A DNA stretch of 64,000 nt from an uncultured Pseudomonadales bacterium (GCA_951813295.1 CATOTI010000002.1:868001-932000); one strand, 5' to 3'; numbered from the stretch's first letter, positions 27,057-36,369 are shown. A program made the numbers and translations. Notes: generated by a model from the letters alone, not told the origin.

Positions 27057-28352
27057 ATGAAGACCATTCCGCGCATCCCCGTGGCGTCCGACGACCTGCC
27101 GGCGAAGCCCACCCGATCCCTCGATCACCTGCCCGGACCACGCGGGCACTGGCTCAAGGGGAATCTCGAATCGCTGCTTCCGAATCCGGGACCTTTCCTG
27201 CTGGAGATGCAGGCGACGTACGGCAACTGCTTCACGATCGGCATGATTTTGAACCGCCGCGTCGTGATCTGGATGGGTGAAACCGCTCATCAAGTGATGC
27301 TCACCGACCGCGAGCAGAACTTCTCCTCACGCGGCGGTTGGGATGTCGTCGCCGCCTATTTCGGCCGAAACATCCTCACTCGTGATTTCGAGGATCACCG
27401 TCAGCACCGACAGGCGATGACCGGGCTCTTCAAACGCGACGCGCTCGCCCGCTATGAAGAGATGATGCAACCCATCATCGACGACGCGGTCGACCGGCTC
27501 GACGGATCGGTGGACGTCTATGTCGAGATGAAGCGGTTGGCGCTCGAAATCGCGATCGAGGTCTTCGCCGGCGTCGCCCCCGGACCGACCGCCGACGCGA
27601 TTTATCCCGACCTCGTCCAAGTCCTCGACAGTGTGCTCGCCCCTCATATCCGCCTGCCCGGCACGAGACACTGGAAGGGAATGAGCGCCCGCAACCGGCT
27701 CAAACGCCGCATACAAAACCTTTTGCGCGAGCGTCGGGAAGGCGACGGCGACGACCTCTTCACCCGACTCGCCCGGCATCGCGACGACGAAGGTCGGTGC
27801 CTCGCGGATGAGGATGTCGTGGACCACATGCTGGGCATGCTCTTCGCCGCGCACGACACGACGGCGAGCGCGATGGCGATGGCGATGATGCTCGCGTTAC
27901 TCGCTCGCCATCCCGAATGGCAACAACGGTTGATCGAAGAGCCCGAGAAGATCGACTGGATCCTGTTCGAAACACTGCGCCTCTATTCGCCCGTGCAGTT
28001 CGTGCCCAGACGAAACATCAACGCTTTCGGGGCCGATGGCATCGAGCTGCCGCCGAACGCCCACGTCCTCTTGCCGATGCAGGCAAGCCATATGAACCCG
28101 GCTTGCTTTACCGAGCCGAAAACCTTCGACCCCGAACGTTTCGCCCATCCGCCGAAGCCACACACCTTCTATCCGTTCGGCCGCGGCGCGCACATGTGTA
28201 TCGGGATGCATTTCGCGACACTCGAAGTACGCGCGGTGATGACGAAACTGCTCGGTCGCCACCAACTCGAGCCGATCGATGAAATCGATCTCGACTACCT
28301 GCCGGTCATTCGCCCGCTCAAACGCCTCGCGGTCGGCTTTCGTCGCGCTTGA
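27057..28352 (+). CDS. cytochrome P450
   Basis: A 431-residue soluble bacterial P450. The I-helix AAHDTTAS (oxygen activation), the ExxR pair (Glu305, Arg308 in ETLRLY), and the haem loop FYPFGRGAHMCIG with the thiolate Cys381 are all intact. There is no membrane anchor. It carries the proline-rich LPGPRG at the N-terminus. It is divergent from TetR and followed 46 bases later by a 2-oxoglutarate oxygenase gene, likely cotranscribed. It needs an electron-transfer partner, which is not adjacent; a ferredoxin-NADP reductase occurs at 61459-62487. Substrate unknown. Confidence 0.92.
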   Translation: MKTIPRIPVASDDLPAKPTRSLDHLPGPRGHWLKGNLESLLPNPGPFLLEMQATYGNCFTIGMILNRRVVIWMGETAHQVMLTDREQNFSSRGGWDVVAAYFGRNILTRDFEDHRQHRQAMTGLFKRDALARYEEMMQPIIDDAVDRLDGSVDVYVEMKRLALEIAIEVFAGVAPGPTADAIYPDLVQVLDSVLAPHIRLPGTRHWKGMSARNRLKRRIQNLLRERREGDGDDLFTRLARHRDDEGRCLADEDVVDHMLGMLFAAHDTTASAMAMAMMLALLARHPEWQQRLIEEPEKIDWILFETLRLYSPVQFVPRRNINAFGADGIELPPNAHVLLPMQASHMNPACFTEPKTFDPERFAHPPKPHTFYPFGRGAHMCIGMHFATLEVRAVMTKLLGRHQLEPIDEIDLDYLPVIRPLKRLAVGFRRA

Positions 28353-28398
28353 GCGAGTGTAAGAATCTCCACACACGGCGACGCTCGAGGTGGCGTGC

Positions 28399-29013
28399 AT
28401 GCAGTACGAAGTCGAACCGCTCTTTGCGGAACCGATTTTTCGCGCCGACTTGAGTCACGCGATCACGCCCGCCCAGGTGATCTACATCAAGAACCTGGCG
28501 ATGGCACAGAACCAGACGAACCTGATCTCGGAAGATCGCTACATCTTCGAACGCGAAGAACTGGCGAGCATCAAAACGGCCGTCGAAGAAGCACTCGAGG
28601 TTTACCGTTCGGAGGTGATGGGAATCGAGCAGCGCCTCTACGTCACCCAGTCCTGGTCGCTGATCAACCAACCCAGGGTCGGCATGCACGGGCATTCCCA
28701 CTCGAACTCCATCGTCTCGGGTTCGCTCTACTACTGCGATTTGCCGCAACCGAGTTCACCGATGGTGTTCGATCGGCATCGTGAGTACCGGATGCTGGAA
28801 ATCAACCCGTCGGCCGGTAAGCGCAACATCTTCAACACGAACATGAACGCGATCGTGCCGAAAACCGGCGAACTCTTGCTGTTCGCCTCGGGCCTACAAC
28901 ACTACGTCGAAGCGAACACCGCGACACAGCCGCGCTATTCGATCGCCTTCAATGCATTCATTCGCGGCAAGATCGGCGACTACCGGGACGTCTCCGAGCT
29001 CACGCTCCAATGA
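28399..29013 (+). CDS. 2OG-Fe(II) oxygenase, putative (TIGR02466-like)
   Basis: A 204-residue non-haem iron oxygenase-like protein. The metal and substrate region shows MHGHSHSNSIVSGSLYY (His97, His99, His101), a distal His168 in LQHYVEAN and Arg179 in RYSIAFN for 2-oxoglutarate. The arrangement H-x-H-x-x-S-x-x-SG fits the putative 2OG oxygenase family found in marine bacteria and phages. The ATG at 28399 has GAGG eight bases upstream. It probably forms an operon with the P450 and converges on the PhyH gene. Substrate unknown. Confidence 0.8.
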   Translation: MQYEVEPLFAEPIFRADLSHAITPAQVIYIKNLAMAQNQTNLISEDRYIFEREELASIKTAVEEALEVYRSEVMGIEQRLYVTQSWSLINQPRVGMHGHSHSNSIVSGSLYYCDLPQPSSPMVFDRHREYRMLEINPSAGKRNIFNTNMNAIVPKTGELLLFASGLQHYVEANTATQPRYSIAFNAFIRGKIGDYRDVSELTLQ

Positions 29014-29023
29014 ACCAAGGCGG

Positions 29024-30073
29024 TTAGCCCGCCCGCCTGAATCGCTCGAGCGTTCGCTCGGGTCGAATGAGTTCCGGCACGTCGGCCGGTGCGGCCGCCG
29101 TCCGATCGCAGACGAAACGTCGGATGTCACGGCGCTCACGCGCGGTAAGCAACGCCGGGGTCGCCGAGGCGAGATAGCGCGCGGCACTGGCTCGTTTGGG
29201 GCCGAACGCGAGGACCCAGTTCGGCGCGACCGCATTCAGGATCGCGAAACGATCCTCGTCGCTCGAGTTCAACTCATCGCAAGCCCGATGCCACATGCGA
29301 GCGTCGTAGACGAGCGCCGCACCGGCCGGCGCGGTCATCTGTGCGACGTCGCGATGTAGCCCTTCGCCCATCCGCGTACCGCCGAGATTGAACTCGCGTG
29401 GCGGCCAGTGGCGTTTCTTGTGCGACATCGGAAGATATTGCGTCGCGGCGTTGTCCGCCGTGAAAGCGTCAACACAGAGATTGAACTGAAGACCGTAAGC
29501 GGGCGCTTCCGGCCAGTCGTCGTCGGGAAAAACGCCCGGGTGGTAGGGATAGTCGCTGTGCCAACCTTCGTCCGGAAACGTGCCCGCCAACTCGCGCGTC
29601 GGCCGCATCGCCGTGACACCCGGTGGATGACAGAAGTGAATCGATTCGGTCGCGAGATAGGACTCGAGCAACCAGACCGCCACAGGATTCGTGAGCGCCC
29701 GAGCCGCATCCGCGCTCCACGCCAGGCTGTTCTGGATGCCGATGCGACCATCCGACTCGATCGCGTCTTGCTGGTGGATCTCGAGTTCTCGATACGCGCG
29801 ACGTTTCAACTCCGCAATCGCATCCGCCGCCAACAAGCCGTCGAGCACCGTGAATCCGAATTCGCGCAGCTCCTCGAGATAGGCACTCGGCGGTCGAGCC
29901 GGTGCGGGGCGAGCCGTGACGGACGCCGCCGGCAACACCTTGCTCGAGTCGAGCACCGCGACGAATGAATCGCCATCCCTGCGCCAGATCGCGCGGTCGT
30001 CGGCTTTCCGCGCGACGCCGTCGATCGTTCGGCACATCCCATCGCCATCAAAAAGTAACCAGTAGTCGTTCAT
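29024..30073 (-). CDS. phytanoyl-CoA dioxygenase (PhyH) family protein
   Basis: A 349-residue non-haem iron, 2-oxoglutarate-dependent oxygenase. The iron ligands are seen in GWHSDYPYHPGVFP (HxD) and a distal His in MWHRACDELN, with Arg in the following DRFAILN strand for 2-oxoglutarate. The N-terminal 70 residues, including FDGDGMCRTIDG, are an addition of unclear role. The start is the ATG at 30073; a GTG six bases earlier is an alternative. It is convergent with the other 2OG oxygenase, ten bases away. Substrate unknown. Confidence 0.82.
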   Translation of the reverse strand: MNDYWLLFDGDGMCRTIDGVARKADDRAIWRRDGDSFVAVLDSSKVLPAASVTARPAPARPPSAYLEELREFGFTVLDGLLAADAIAELKRRAYRELEIHQQDAIESDGRIGIQNSLAWSADAARALTNPVAVWLLESYLATESIHFCHPPGVTAMRPTRELAGTFPDEGWHSDYPYHPGVFPDDDWPEAPAYGLQFNLCVDAFTADNAATQYLPMSHKKRHWPPREFNLGGTRMGEGLHRDVAQMTAPAGAALVYDARMWHRACDELNSSDEDRFAILNAVAPNWVLAFGPKRASAARYLASATPALLTARERRDIRRFVCDRTAAAPADVPELIRPERTLERFRRAG

Positions 30074-30104
30074 GAGCACCTAAACCAGACTGACTCTTTA
30101 GCGA

Positions 30105-31547
30105 TCAGGGATCGCAGCGGTAACTGTCGACCGCCCGATCATCGCCACCCTCGAACCGAGACACGGCCGGATACGCACAGAGCTTCCGGCTACCACTACC
30201 GTCGCTGAAGTTCGCCGTCAGCGTCTCCGGCGGTGCGCCCGATCGGTCCCATTCCTCGAGCGCTGACAGGTAATCGACCCGATCAGCACCCGGCCCGCCG
30301 GCGCAATGCAGCACGCCGGGCAGCAGGAACAACCGAACGTCGTCGGTCGCGGCTTCGTCACGCCCATAGACGTTATCGACGTAGTCGATCGAGCTCAGCG
30401 CCGACAACGCCGCATCGGACCAGCCGTGGTACATGAGGAGCTTGCCACCGCGCGACCGGAACGCATCGAGATCAGGGTCATTGGCCGCCAGCACCGGATT
30501 TAACGGCGCGAAGCGGCGCCGGTAATCGGCGAAATCGTAGCCTTCGTAGCGCCACTCGGGGTCGTGGTAGAGGAAATAACGCATCATCCCGATGCCGAAT
30601 CCGTAGGCGGCGGAAGGTGTTCCCTCGCCGAGCGCGTTTTCGGCCCCGACGAACCAGTTGCCCCAGCCGCCGTCGAGATTCTCGCCACCAAACGGAAACC
30701 CCGCGTAGAGCTTGCCCTCGGCATCGCTGGCGCCATCGTAGATGGTCCGCACGAGTGCGAGTTGCTCCTCCGTGAGATCCAGACCGTCGATGTCGAAATC
30801 GCATTCGCGTGGATCGAGCAGCAGTCCGTCCTCGACACCATCCCCCGCGTCACAGGCCGCGAGAACCGATTGCGCGATGTGTTCACGGTCGGCAGGCGAC
30901 AAGAGCGGCGTCGAGTGGTCGTCATCCGACGGATACATCCCTTGGGTGATCTGCGTGAACTGGGCGGCCGTGCCCCTGAAATCCAGGGCCGGTGCGCCCG
31001 CGATGATGCCGTCGAAATCCTGCGGGTAGCGTTGCGCGAAAATCAGCGCCTGTCGTCCACCGTTCGAACATCCGGCAAAAAACGACTTGTCGAGGGCGTT
31101 GTCATAGTGCGCGGCGATCATCGCTTTGCTCACGGTCGTCACACGATGGATCGCCAAGTGGCCATAGTTCACCATCGCCTCGTAGTTGTTGAGCGCCCAG
31201 CGGCCATCGACGGGGAAGCCCTGGTGACCCGTATCGGTGCCCGCCGTCGCGTAGCCACGCTCGAGCGCTCCCAACCCCATCGCTTGATTCTGAACGGTGC
31301 CGACGAAACCGCCGCCACCGCCCATCAGAAAGCGGCCATTCCATTCAGCCGGTAACCAGACGGCAAAGTTGATGCTTTCACCGATCCTGGCCGTCACGTG
31401 GCAGTGCGCGACCGGCTGTTCCATCGCTCGCGCGTTGACGACCGTGACATCCGGCAGCGCGATCGCCGCTACCGCGGCGCAATCGTCGGCGGACGTCTCG
31501 AACGCGCCGAGCACCAGCCCCATCCCGAGCGCAAAGAGCCTCTTCAT
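30105..31547 (-). CDS. tannase/feruloyl esterase family protein
   Basis: A 480-residue exported esterase. A signal peptide (residues 1-20) is followed by the family core: nucleophile GCSNGGRQAL with a neighbouring Cys, an Asp in YHGWSDAALS, and His in LPGVLHCAGGPGADRVDYL, where the CS and HC pair matches the conserved disulfide of tannase-like enzymes. These hydrolyse ester bonds of gallic or hydroxycinnamic acids. The ATG at 31547 has GGAG about nine bases upstream. It is divergent from the DUF4199 gene across 138 bases containing a palindrome. Confidence 0.88.
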   Translation of the reverse strand: MKRLFALGMGLVLGAFETSADDCAAVAAIALPDVTVVNARAMEQPVAHCHVTARIGESINFAVWLPAEWNGRFLMGGGGGFVGTVQNQAMGLGALERGYATAGTDTGHQGFPVDGRWALNNYEAMVNYGHLAIHRVTTVSKAMIAAHYDNALDKSFFAGCSNGGRQALIFAQRYPQDFDGIIAGAPALDFRGTAAQFTQITQGMYPSDDDHSTPLLSPADREHIAQSVLAACDAGDGVEDGLLLDPRECDFDIDGLDLTEEQLALVRTIYDGASDAEGKLYAGFPFGGENLDGGWGNWFVGAENALGEGTPSAAYGFGIGMMRYFLYHDPEWRYEGYDFADYRRRFAPLNPVLAANDPDLDAFRSRGGKLLMYHGWSDAALSALSSIDYVDNVYGRDEAATDDVRLFLLPGVLHCAGGPGADRVDYLSALEEWDRSGAPPETLTANFSDGSGSRKLCAYPAVSRFEGGDDRAVDSYRCDP

Positions 31548-31559
31548 TCCTTTCTCCAC

Positions 31560-31575
31560 CACCCCTCAAGGGGTG
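31560..31575. promoter_or_regulatory. palindrome upstream of the tannase-like gene
   Basis: CACCCCT and AGGGGTG form a perfect 7-bp inverted repeat separated by two bases, 12 bases upstream of the tannase-like start and inside the divergent region with the DUF4199 gene. It could be an operator. No regulator gene is adjacent. Confidence 0.35.
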
Positions 31576-31685
31576 CTCACGTTACCGCGTTGCCAGGATT
31601 TAGCGAACTCGCGAAGATGCCGAATCGCGACAAGCGTTCGTTCAGCCATTCGCGAACGAACCAGAGCCGCCAAAGGGAGTATTCG

Positions 31686-32174
31686 ATGCTGCAATCACCA
31701 CCGATCAAGTACGGGATCATCCTCGGTCTCGCCTCTGGAATCCTCGGATTCGTCATCGCGGGCCTCGGCCTGCACCAAAACCCCTTGATACCGACGCTCT
31801 TCGTCGCCGTCGTCTTCATCTTGAACATCGTGCTGATCTACATCGCGCTGAAAGAGATGGCCATGAAGTCGAGCTGGGCGAAACAGGTCGTCAACGGTCT
31901 CACGCTCGGGGTCATCGCCGGCGTCATCGCGTTCTTGAGCTCGCTTCTCATGACCGAGGTCGTCTTCACCAACTACTACGACGAGTTCCTGAGCGCGCAA
32001 CGAAACCTGATAGTGAGCGCGGGTTTGCCACAGGAAGTCGTCGAGGCACAGCTCCAGGCACTTGATCAGGTGACCCCGTTGGCATCGGCGTTTCAGGGAT
32101 TCCTCGGTTCTGTGATCACGAGCCTGATCGCATCGGCGATCATCGGCATCTTCCAGCGCACCGGGCGCGAATAG
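31686..32174 (+). CDS. DUF4199-like membrane protein
   Basis: A 162-residue inner-membrane protein. It has four hydrophobic segments (about residues 6-27, 31-52, 68-90, 130-152) with a charged loop NYYDEFLSAQRNLIVSAGLPQEVVEAQLQAL between the third and fourth. This pattern matches DUF4199-type proteins, whose role is unknown. The start has GGGAG six to seven bases upstream; a much longer open frame upstream crosses the intergenic palindrome and is not credible. Confidence 0.75.
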   Translation: MLQSPPIKYGIILGLASGILGFVIAGLGLHQNPLIPTLFVAVVFILNIVLIYIALKEMAMKSSWAKQVVNGLTLGVIAGVIAFLSSLLMTEVVFTNYYDEFLSAQRNLIVSAGLPQEVVEAQLQALDQVTPLASAFQGFLGSVITSLIASAIIGIFQRTGRE

Positions 32175-32180
32175 GCGTTT

Positions 32181-33320
32181 TCAGGGCCCGCCGAATCGCG
32201 GCACATCGACTCGTCGCCCACCGCGAATGGCCGATTCGTGCGCGCAGATACCCGGCGCGGTCCAGTTCGCACCGCGAATCTCGTCGACCGTCGGCTTACG
32301 CCCGTCGGCGATCGCCGAGACGAATTCGTGGCAGAGATGCGGACGAGATCCGCCATGACCACCGCCGTGGGTGAACGAGAGGTGCGGCACCGAATCGTCG
32401 TAAACGCCACGGCGGGTGAAACGGGCGATCTCATCGGGTAGTCGGTCAGCGTAATCCGGCAACTCGATTCTCGTGCCCGACGTCCGCCGCGGACCATCGC
32501 CCTCACCCAGGGGCGAAAGGTCGAAGATCACCGGTAGATCGGTGTTGTGCTGCTGCCATTCAAACGTCGCATCCGAACCGTAGACATTGAAGCTCTCGAT
32601 GTACGGACGGGCGGAATGAAAGAGCGCACGCGTCACCTCGAGAACCGCCGGCGTGCCCTCGAGTTCGAACAAGGCCGTCTCGATGGGAAACGGATTGTCG
32701 TAGTGCGCCTGCAACTCACCTCGCATCCGACCAGACCCGAAACAGTGCACAGCCTCCGCCCGGGTATCCGCCAGCGCGAGCGGCGGACTCACGGCGTGCG
32801 TTGCGTACCACATCGGCGGTAGTCCGGCCCAATAGGGCGGCCAGTTCTCCATGTCCTGGTAGTGCGCCCCGCGAAGCATCTGGATTTCACCGAAGCGCCC
32901 CGCTTCGTGCTGCGCTTGAACCCAGAGGAAGGCGCGGTCGAAGACCGTCGTCTCCATCATCATGTAGCAACACTCGCTCGTTTCGACCGCTGCGACGATT
33001 TGGTGAAGTTCGTCGATCGTCGTCGCCATCGGCACCGCACACGCGCAGTGCTTGCCCGCACGCAACGTCTCGAGCGTCTGTGCGGCATGGTCGGGAATAC
33101 CCGTGGCGATGTGCACGGCATCGATCGACGGGTCGCCGAGAACGTCGTCGAGTGACGCCCGCCGCTCGGCGATATCAAACCGGTCGGCAACGGCGGCGAG
33201 TCGTTCCGCGCTCTGATCGACCACGATGCATCGCTCGACGGCGGGATGGCGGTTGTAGATCGCGGCAAACTCCGCACCGAACCCCATTCCCACCACGGCT
33301 ATCGAAATCTTTCCGGTCAC
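32181..33320 (-). CDS. Gfo/Idh/MocA family protein, GH109-like
   Basis: A 379-residue NAD-binding protein. The Rossmann motif VVGMGFGAEF is at residues 9-18. The usual catalytic EKP of these dehydrogenases is absent: the loop reads ACAVPMATT, with Val96 replacing the Lys. Further on, Glu123 (MMMETT), Tyr172 and His175 (WYATH) recall the NAD-dependent glycosidases of GH109, which have VP-A-TT and YPTHG at these places. It may therefore be a glycoside-cleaving or other NAD-assisted enzyme rather than a dehydrogenase. The GTG start follows GGGAG; the upstream open frame has no ribosome site. Confidence 0.8.
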   Translation of the reverse strand: MTGKISIAVVGMGFGAEFAAIYNRHPAVERCIVVDQSAERLAAVADRFDIAERRASLDDVLGDPSIDAVHIATGIPDHAAQTLETLRAGKHCACAVPMATTIDELHQIVAAVETSECCYMMMETTVFDRAFLWVQAQHEAGRFGEIQMLRGAHYQDMENWPPYWAGLPPMWYATHAVSPPLALADTRAEAVHCFGSGRMRGELQAHYDNPFPIETALFELEGTPAVLEVTRALFHSARPYIESFNVYGSDATFEWQQHNTDLPVIFDLSPLGEGDGPRRTSGTRIELPDYADRLPDEIARFTRRGVYDDSVPHLSFTHGGGHGGSRPHLCHEFVSAIADGRKPTVDEIRGANWTAPGICAHESAIRGGRRVDVPRFGGP

Positions 33321-33432
33321 TGGATCTCCCTCCGATTCCTCGTCATGTCGGACGCCGATGCGACGAACGACGGATTCCCGGCGCTCCTGCGTATCACCGT
33401 CTACAGACAACGGTTACATCGGAGCACCTACT

Positions 33433-33750
33433 TTGAAAACACTCATGATCCTCGCCATTGCGCTCGTCACCTCGGTTTCCGTTCACGCCGATACCGAATC
33501 GGGCGAGGCGAGCGCAGAGGAACGACGCGCCCAGTTCGAATCGATGACACCTGACGAGCGCCGCCGTGCCGCAATCGCAGAACGACGCGGCGCGCGCGGG
33601 AATTCGAGCGAGGCGGACCGCCAAGCGCGCCGGGAGCGGTTCCGAAGCATGAGCGCGGAAGAGCGCGCCGCCATTCGTGAACGCCGACAACAACGGGGTG
33701 CAAACGCGCCCCGCCGGACGCCGTGGACCCCCCCTGGCGACGCTAACTAG
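33433..33750 (+). CDS. small exported Arg/Glu-rich protein
   Basis: A 105-residue protein with an N-terminal signal peptide (KTLMILAIALVTSVSVHA) and a highly charged helical remainder with two MTPDERRR/MSAEERAA-type repeats. It may sit in the periplasm as a coiled-coil; it resembles Spy/CpxP or DUF3106-like proteins loosely. It probably starts with TTG at 33433, because GGAG lies eight bases before it; the first in-frame ATG is four codons later and lacks a ribosome site. A strong terminator follows the gene. Function unknown. Confidence 0.65.
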   Translation: MKTLMILAIALVTSVSVHADTESGEASAEERRAQFESMTPDERRRAAIAERRGARGNSSEADRQARRERFRSMSAEERAAIRERRQQRGANAPRRTPWTPPGDAN

Positions 33751-33797
33751 CGTCGTTCGATCGGTGGTCGCGACCTCTCTCCCGCACCACTGATTGG

Positions 33798-33832
33798 GCC
33801 CGGTAAGCGGAACACCGCTTACCGGGCTTTCT
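33798..33832 (+). terminator. rho-independent terminator
   Basis: A perfect 13-bp stem (GCCCGGTAAGCGG with CCGCTTACCGGGC) closes a four-base AACA loop and is followed by TTTCT. It lies 48 bases after the small exported protein gene and stops transcription toward the convergent luciferase-like gene. The T-run is on the plus strand only. Confidence 0.85.
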
Positions 33833-34886
33833 AAGCCGCGATCGGCGCTAACGGTAGTTGAGGCAGGACATCGGAGCCGAGTAGTTCCAGCGTCGGAAAG
33901 AGCACGTCATCTGGGATTCCCCCCAGATCCAGCATGAAGATCGTTCGATCGAGTCCCAACACCTCCACGTTCGACGAGATCCGATCGACCACCGCCGCCG
34001 GGCTGCCCACAATCGCCGGGCCGTTGATAATCGACTCGTAATCGAACGGCAGCGACTGCGCTTTCGGCGTGTAGTCCTGGATGAGACGCTGCACCCAGGC
34101 CCAATAGTTTTCGAACCAGACACGGAATCGCTTGATCGCCTGCGCCGCGTCGGGCGCCACATGCATGTGGCAACACGCACCAACGGTCGGCTCACCCGGA
34201 TGTCCCGCAAGTTGCCACTGTTCCCGGTATCGCTCGACGACGGACACGAATGCCGCCGGCGGCGCGAAAACACTCGGCAGCATGAGCGGGCATCCGAGAC
34301 GGGCCGCCAGATCAACCGTGCGAGACGACGATCCACCGCCGACCCAGACCGGTAGCTCACCGAACGGGCGCGGCCGGCTGGTCTCGCCATTCAGCGGCCG
34401 CATGCCGTCGGCGTGGACGTTCTCCTTGTGGAGGGATCGAGCAGCAGTTCGAGGTGATCGTTGAAGAGGGTTTGGCTCTTCTCCGGATCCTGGCCGAAGA
34501 TCTCGAACGTACGTGCAAAGAAGCTGCCACGGCCGGCAACGATTTCCGCGCGTCCCCGCGTCAACACGTCGAGCGTCGAGCGTCGAGTAATCCTCGGCGA
34601 CCCGAAACGGGTCCAGGTTGGCGAGCAATGTGACGCCAGTCGACAGTCGCAATCGCTCTGTCCGTTCGCCGATCGCCGCCAGCACCACGGCCGGCGCGGA
34701 TAGCTGGTATGCACTGCCGTGATGTTCACCGAGGTGTACCGCGTGCATGCCGATCTGTTCGGCGAGAACCGACGCCTGATCGACGAGTGTTCGGTGCCGG
34801 TCTGATTCGCTGCGGATCTGACCCGTGTTCGGATCAGGAAGCAGATCACCGAGTGAAAGAAGACCGACCTCGAACGATTTGCTCAT
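33831..34886 (-). pseudogene. LLM-class oxidoreductase with two compensating frameshifts
   Basis: The N-terminal and C-terminal parts are clearly luciferase-like (HLGEHHG, LRLSTGVTLLANLDPFRVAEDYSTLD; then PVWVGGGSSSRTVDLAARLG and a TIFMLDLGG ending). Between them, about residues 103-150 of the open frame are nonsense, while the +1 frame reads VLTRGRAEIVAGRG and FGQDPEKSQTLFNDHLELLL, exactly what the family has here. The shift starts at three tandem CGTCGAG copies (34567-34587), one copy too many, and is undone near 34430-34440 by an apparent one-base loss. The frame is open throughout, so a 351-residue product could form, but with about 48 wrong residues. It may be a recent pseudogene or an assembly error. 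Confidence 0.75.
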
Positions 34887-34896
34887 CGTGCGCGCC

Positions 34897-36369
34897 TCAA
34901 GCCGCGCCGCCGCTGTTGCGCAGCAGGTTGATGAACTGTCGACGTGTTCTCGGCCCATAGGTCTGGAAGTGAGGATTGGGATTGTTGCGATAGTTGTCGC
35001 GTTTCGCCTGCAAGGCATCCCGGCGGGTGGCGGCCGCCACATCCGACGCCGAGAGTCGATAGGGGACCGTCGCGTTCAATCCGAAGATCTGACGCCGCAC
35101 CTGATCCGTGATCTCGGGATAGCCATGGGCTTCGCGTAGTTCCGGCGCGATCTGGAATGTCCTGAACGCCTGTATCTGATCCTGGGGCGAGCCGTACCAG
35201 AGTGAATCGGTACCCCAGAGCACATTGCTCGTACCGCAGTACTTCAGGAGTTTGCCCATCACATGGGCGGTATCGTCGACCTCGCGTATCAGATAACGCC
35301 ACGTGCTGCCGAGTTCGGCGTAGACGTTGCTGTTCGGTCGAATGCCGTTGTCGACGAGGGAGCGCACAAGCGTATCGACGCCATCGTCGCTGCCACCACC
35401 TTCGAACGCGCGCTCGCTTCGACCCGCCACGTAGCCCGAGTGATAGACGATGAACGACATGTCGGGGAACTGCCGGGCGACGACACCGATGTCGTCACAC
35501 TTCGAATGTTCGTAGGAGTTCGCCCCGAGCGGTAGCCCCTTGTGAATGCAAATGACTTTGACGCCGAGGTTGCGCGCCTTCTCGATGAACTCGAGACCGA
35601 TGTCGTCACTCAAGTAATAGCCCTTCCCGCCCGGGCCGAATTGCGTGTAGGTCTTCCACGCGGAGATCCCCCAGCGCTCGACGAGTTCGTCCATTCGTTC
35701 GAGGTCTTCCGGCTGGTTCGGATTGACGCGCCCATGCAGCAGGAGGCGCTGGCCGCTGCCGAGTTCGTCGACGATCTCCTGGGTCGCCGCCGCGGCCTCG
35801 ATCGTGACGGGCTCGGCATCGGGCGTCGACGGCACGAACGAAAGAACCATCACGTCGGTATCCGAGTCGAGGAAGACGTCTTTGATGAATTCGTCGCGAC
35901 CGAGGCACGCGAGGTAGGCGTGCGGGTCATCACCGTCGACTTCGCAGTTGGCCTTCGGTGCGAAGGAAAACGGTTTGGCGAACTCGGGGACCTGTTCGAG
36001 CCACGACCCGTTCGGATCGACGTAGTGCCCCTGGACGTCGAAGATGAACTCATCCCCATCAACCGCCGCGGCCGCGAGCTGCGTATCGAAGGCGGCATCC
36101 GTCGCGACGTCGAAAAACCCGCCCTGCTTCCCCGCAGCCGCGTTGACCTGATTCATCGCGAGGAGCGTCGTTGCCACGCCGCAGCTCGAACGCAGGAAAT
36201 CGCGCCGGCTCTTCGACGTTCGTCGCGCGTTGGACGTCGCCGACTCCAGCGCCAGACGGTTGGCGAGCCGGTTCTCCTTCGCGAGCGGAATCGGCACGAA
36301 CTCCCCGTTCGAGGTCGTGTCGATCTTGATCGGCAATCTCAAGCCATCGGGATCCAGCAAATCGGTCAT
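34897..36369 (-). CDS. exported amidohydrolase with Tat-like signal
   Basis: A 490-residue protein of the amidohydrolase-related family with a twin-arginine signal, SRRDFLRSSCGVATT (Arg55-Arg56), and hydrophobic stretch to residue 75. Metal-site signatures include FDVQGHYVDP, CIHKGLPLG, and a C-terminal LWGTDSLWYGSPQ. The signal is preceded by 54 residues, which is unusually long; a start closer to the RR motif may exist but no ATG with ribosome site is obvious. Protein would act in the periplasm. It lies 10 bases from the broken luciferase-like gene and 45 bases from the carboxylase, on the same strand. Confidence 0.8.
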   Translation of the reverse strand: MTDLLDPDGLRLPIKIDTTSNGEFVPIPLAKENRLANRLALESATSNARRTSKSRRDFLRSSCGVATTLLAMNQVNAAAGKQGGFFDVATDAAFDTQLAAAAVDGDEFIFDVQGHYVDPNGSWLEQVPEFAKPFSFAPKANCEVDGDDPHAYLACLGRDEFIKDVFLDSDTDVMVLSFVPSTPDAEPVTIEAAAATQEIVDELGSGQRLLLHGRVNPNQPEDLERMDELVERWGISAWKTYTQFGPGGKGYYLSDDIGLEFIEKARNLGVKVICIHKGLPLGANSYEHSKCDDIGVVARQFPDMSFIVYHSGYVAGRSERAFEGGGSDDGVDTLVRSLVDNGIRPNSNVYAELGSTWRYLIREVDDTAHVMGKLLKYCGTSNVLWGTDSLWYGSPQDQIQAFRTFQIAPELREAHGYPEITDQVRRQIFGLNATVPYRLSASDVAAATRRDALQAKRDNYRNNPNPHFQTYGPRTRRQFINLLRNSGGAA

